NCBI GenBank assembly: GCA_025451135.1
Contig: JANWKW010000063.1
Location: 1-5,647 of the forward strand
From: Vulcanimicrobiia bacterium
Lineage (GTDB): Bacteria; Vulcanimicrobiota; Vulcanimicrobiia; Vulcanimicrobiales; Vulcanimicrobiaceae
Reading direction: 5' to 3'
Length of the DNA stretch: 5,647 bases
The notes under the pieces: generated by a model
Databases searched by the model: none
The model's input: only the letters and a program-made list of their open reading frames with translations
Told to the model about the DNA's origin: nothing
Translations under genes and position numbers: made by a program
Shown: positions 5,306 to 5,647 of the stretch, piece by piece
Layout: each line of letters opens with the position of its first letter
How positions within the stretch are numbered: the first letter of the stretch is position 1

Positions 5306-5647
5306 TCTGCTCGCGTGCGCGTTCGCGCTGGCGCTGGCCGCGTGCTCGAACGCGCCGGCACCCGCGCCGACCGCGTCGCCCGACGGGCCGCGCACCCCGG
5401 ACGCAAGCGCGGCCGGCTTGCTGCTCGACCAGCGCGGCGTCGCGATGCCGCTCGCGAAGGCCGTGCGGGAGATCGCGTTCCGCGCGTATCTGCCGCCCGT
5501 CCGGTACATCGCGGTCGCGGTGATCCCGCCGCTCGGCAACGACGACAGCGCCGCGAATCGCGGCATCGCCTTCGAATACGGGCGTCGCGGCGCCGCGTTC
5601 ATCCTCTCGGAGTGGCCGCGACAGGGCTTCCACATCGCCGTCGGCGG
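5283..5647 (+). CDS. Predicted lipoprotein, unknown function (partial, runs off the window)
   Basis: The frame opens at ATG 5283, inside the end of lptC, and has no stop through the window end, giving 121 residues of an incomplete protein. It begins with a clear lipoprotein signal peptide: Arg7, a hydrophobic core at about 9-19 and a LAAC lipobox, with Cys21 as the lipidation site. A short Pro/Ala/Ser/Thr-rich spacer (about 22-44) follows. The rest includes LLLDQRGVAMPLAKAVREIA, then FRAYLPP and IAFEYGRRGAAFILSEWP. The pattern of a proline-containing strand, a hydrophobic strand and an EYG strand is loosely like DUF4367/RseB-type envelope domains, but this is a guess. It is the third gene of the lnt-lptC operon and a likely Lnt substrate. 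An overlapping frame starting at 5302 is an Arg-rich shadow. Confidence 0.8.
   Translation, partial: MATAPHRDLLACAFALALAACSNAPAPAPTASPDGPRTPDASAAGLLLDQRGVAMPLAKAVREIAFRAYLPPVRYIAVAVIPPLGNDDSAANRGIAFEYGRRGAAFILSEWPRQGFHIAVG

Noticed and set aside
4733..5635. 300-codon minus-strand open frame opposite lptC and the last lipoprotein
   Set aside because: No motif or ribosome binding site. The plus strand has an LptC-like protein and a clear lipobox protein joined by operon overlaps.

Overview
This 5.6-kb, strongly GC-rich window is a tightly packed piece of a diderm (LPS-type outer membrane) bacterial chromosome. It encodes envelope-assembly proteins: an LptD-family outer-membrane LPS assembly protein, the apolipoprotein N-acyltransferase Lnt, an LptC-like LPS-export protein, and two lipoproteins of unknown function. 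The Lpt sequences are divergent from the Escherichia coli ones, and several exported proteins carry long Pro/Thr/Ser/Ala linkers. The high GC also fits, so I lean towards a non-pseudomonadotal diderm such as Candidatus Eremiobacterota (WPS-2/Vulcanimicrobiota). That placement is an inference from style, not from a search.

Layout: lptD (3-2438, +) fills the left 2.4 kb, beginning at a TTG at the very edge of the window. It converges, with 9 bp between stop codons, on a lipoprotein gene on the opposite strand (2448-3284, -). That gene diverges from lnt (3295-4761, +) with only 10 bp between start codons. lnt overlaps lptC (4754-5305, +) by 8 nt. lptC overlaps by 23 nt a second lipoprotein gene (5283 to the window end, +), which is open at the right edge. 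There is no stretch over 300 bases without a gene. I see no RNA genes, mobile elements, CRISPR arrays or convincing terminators.

How the genes fit together: LptC is an inner-membrane-anchored periplasmic protein that takes LPS from the LptBFG ABC transporter and passes it to the LptA bridge. LptD inserts LPS into the outer leaflet of the outer membrane. Lnt adds the third acyl chain to lipoproteins in the inner membrane, which lets them be sorted to the outer membrane. Both unknown lipoproteins are plausible Lnt substrates. One lies antisense between lptD and lnt-lptC, which makes it a speculative candidate for an LptD partner (the LptE role). The most informative details are the retention in LptD of the equivalent of only one of the two E. 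coli interdomain disulfides, and the altered HLVPFGE loop in Lnt next to an intact Glu-Lys-Cys triad.
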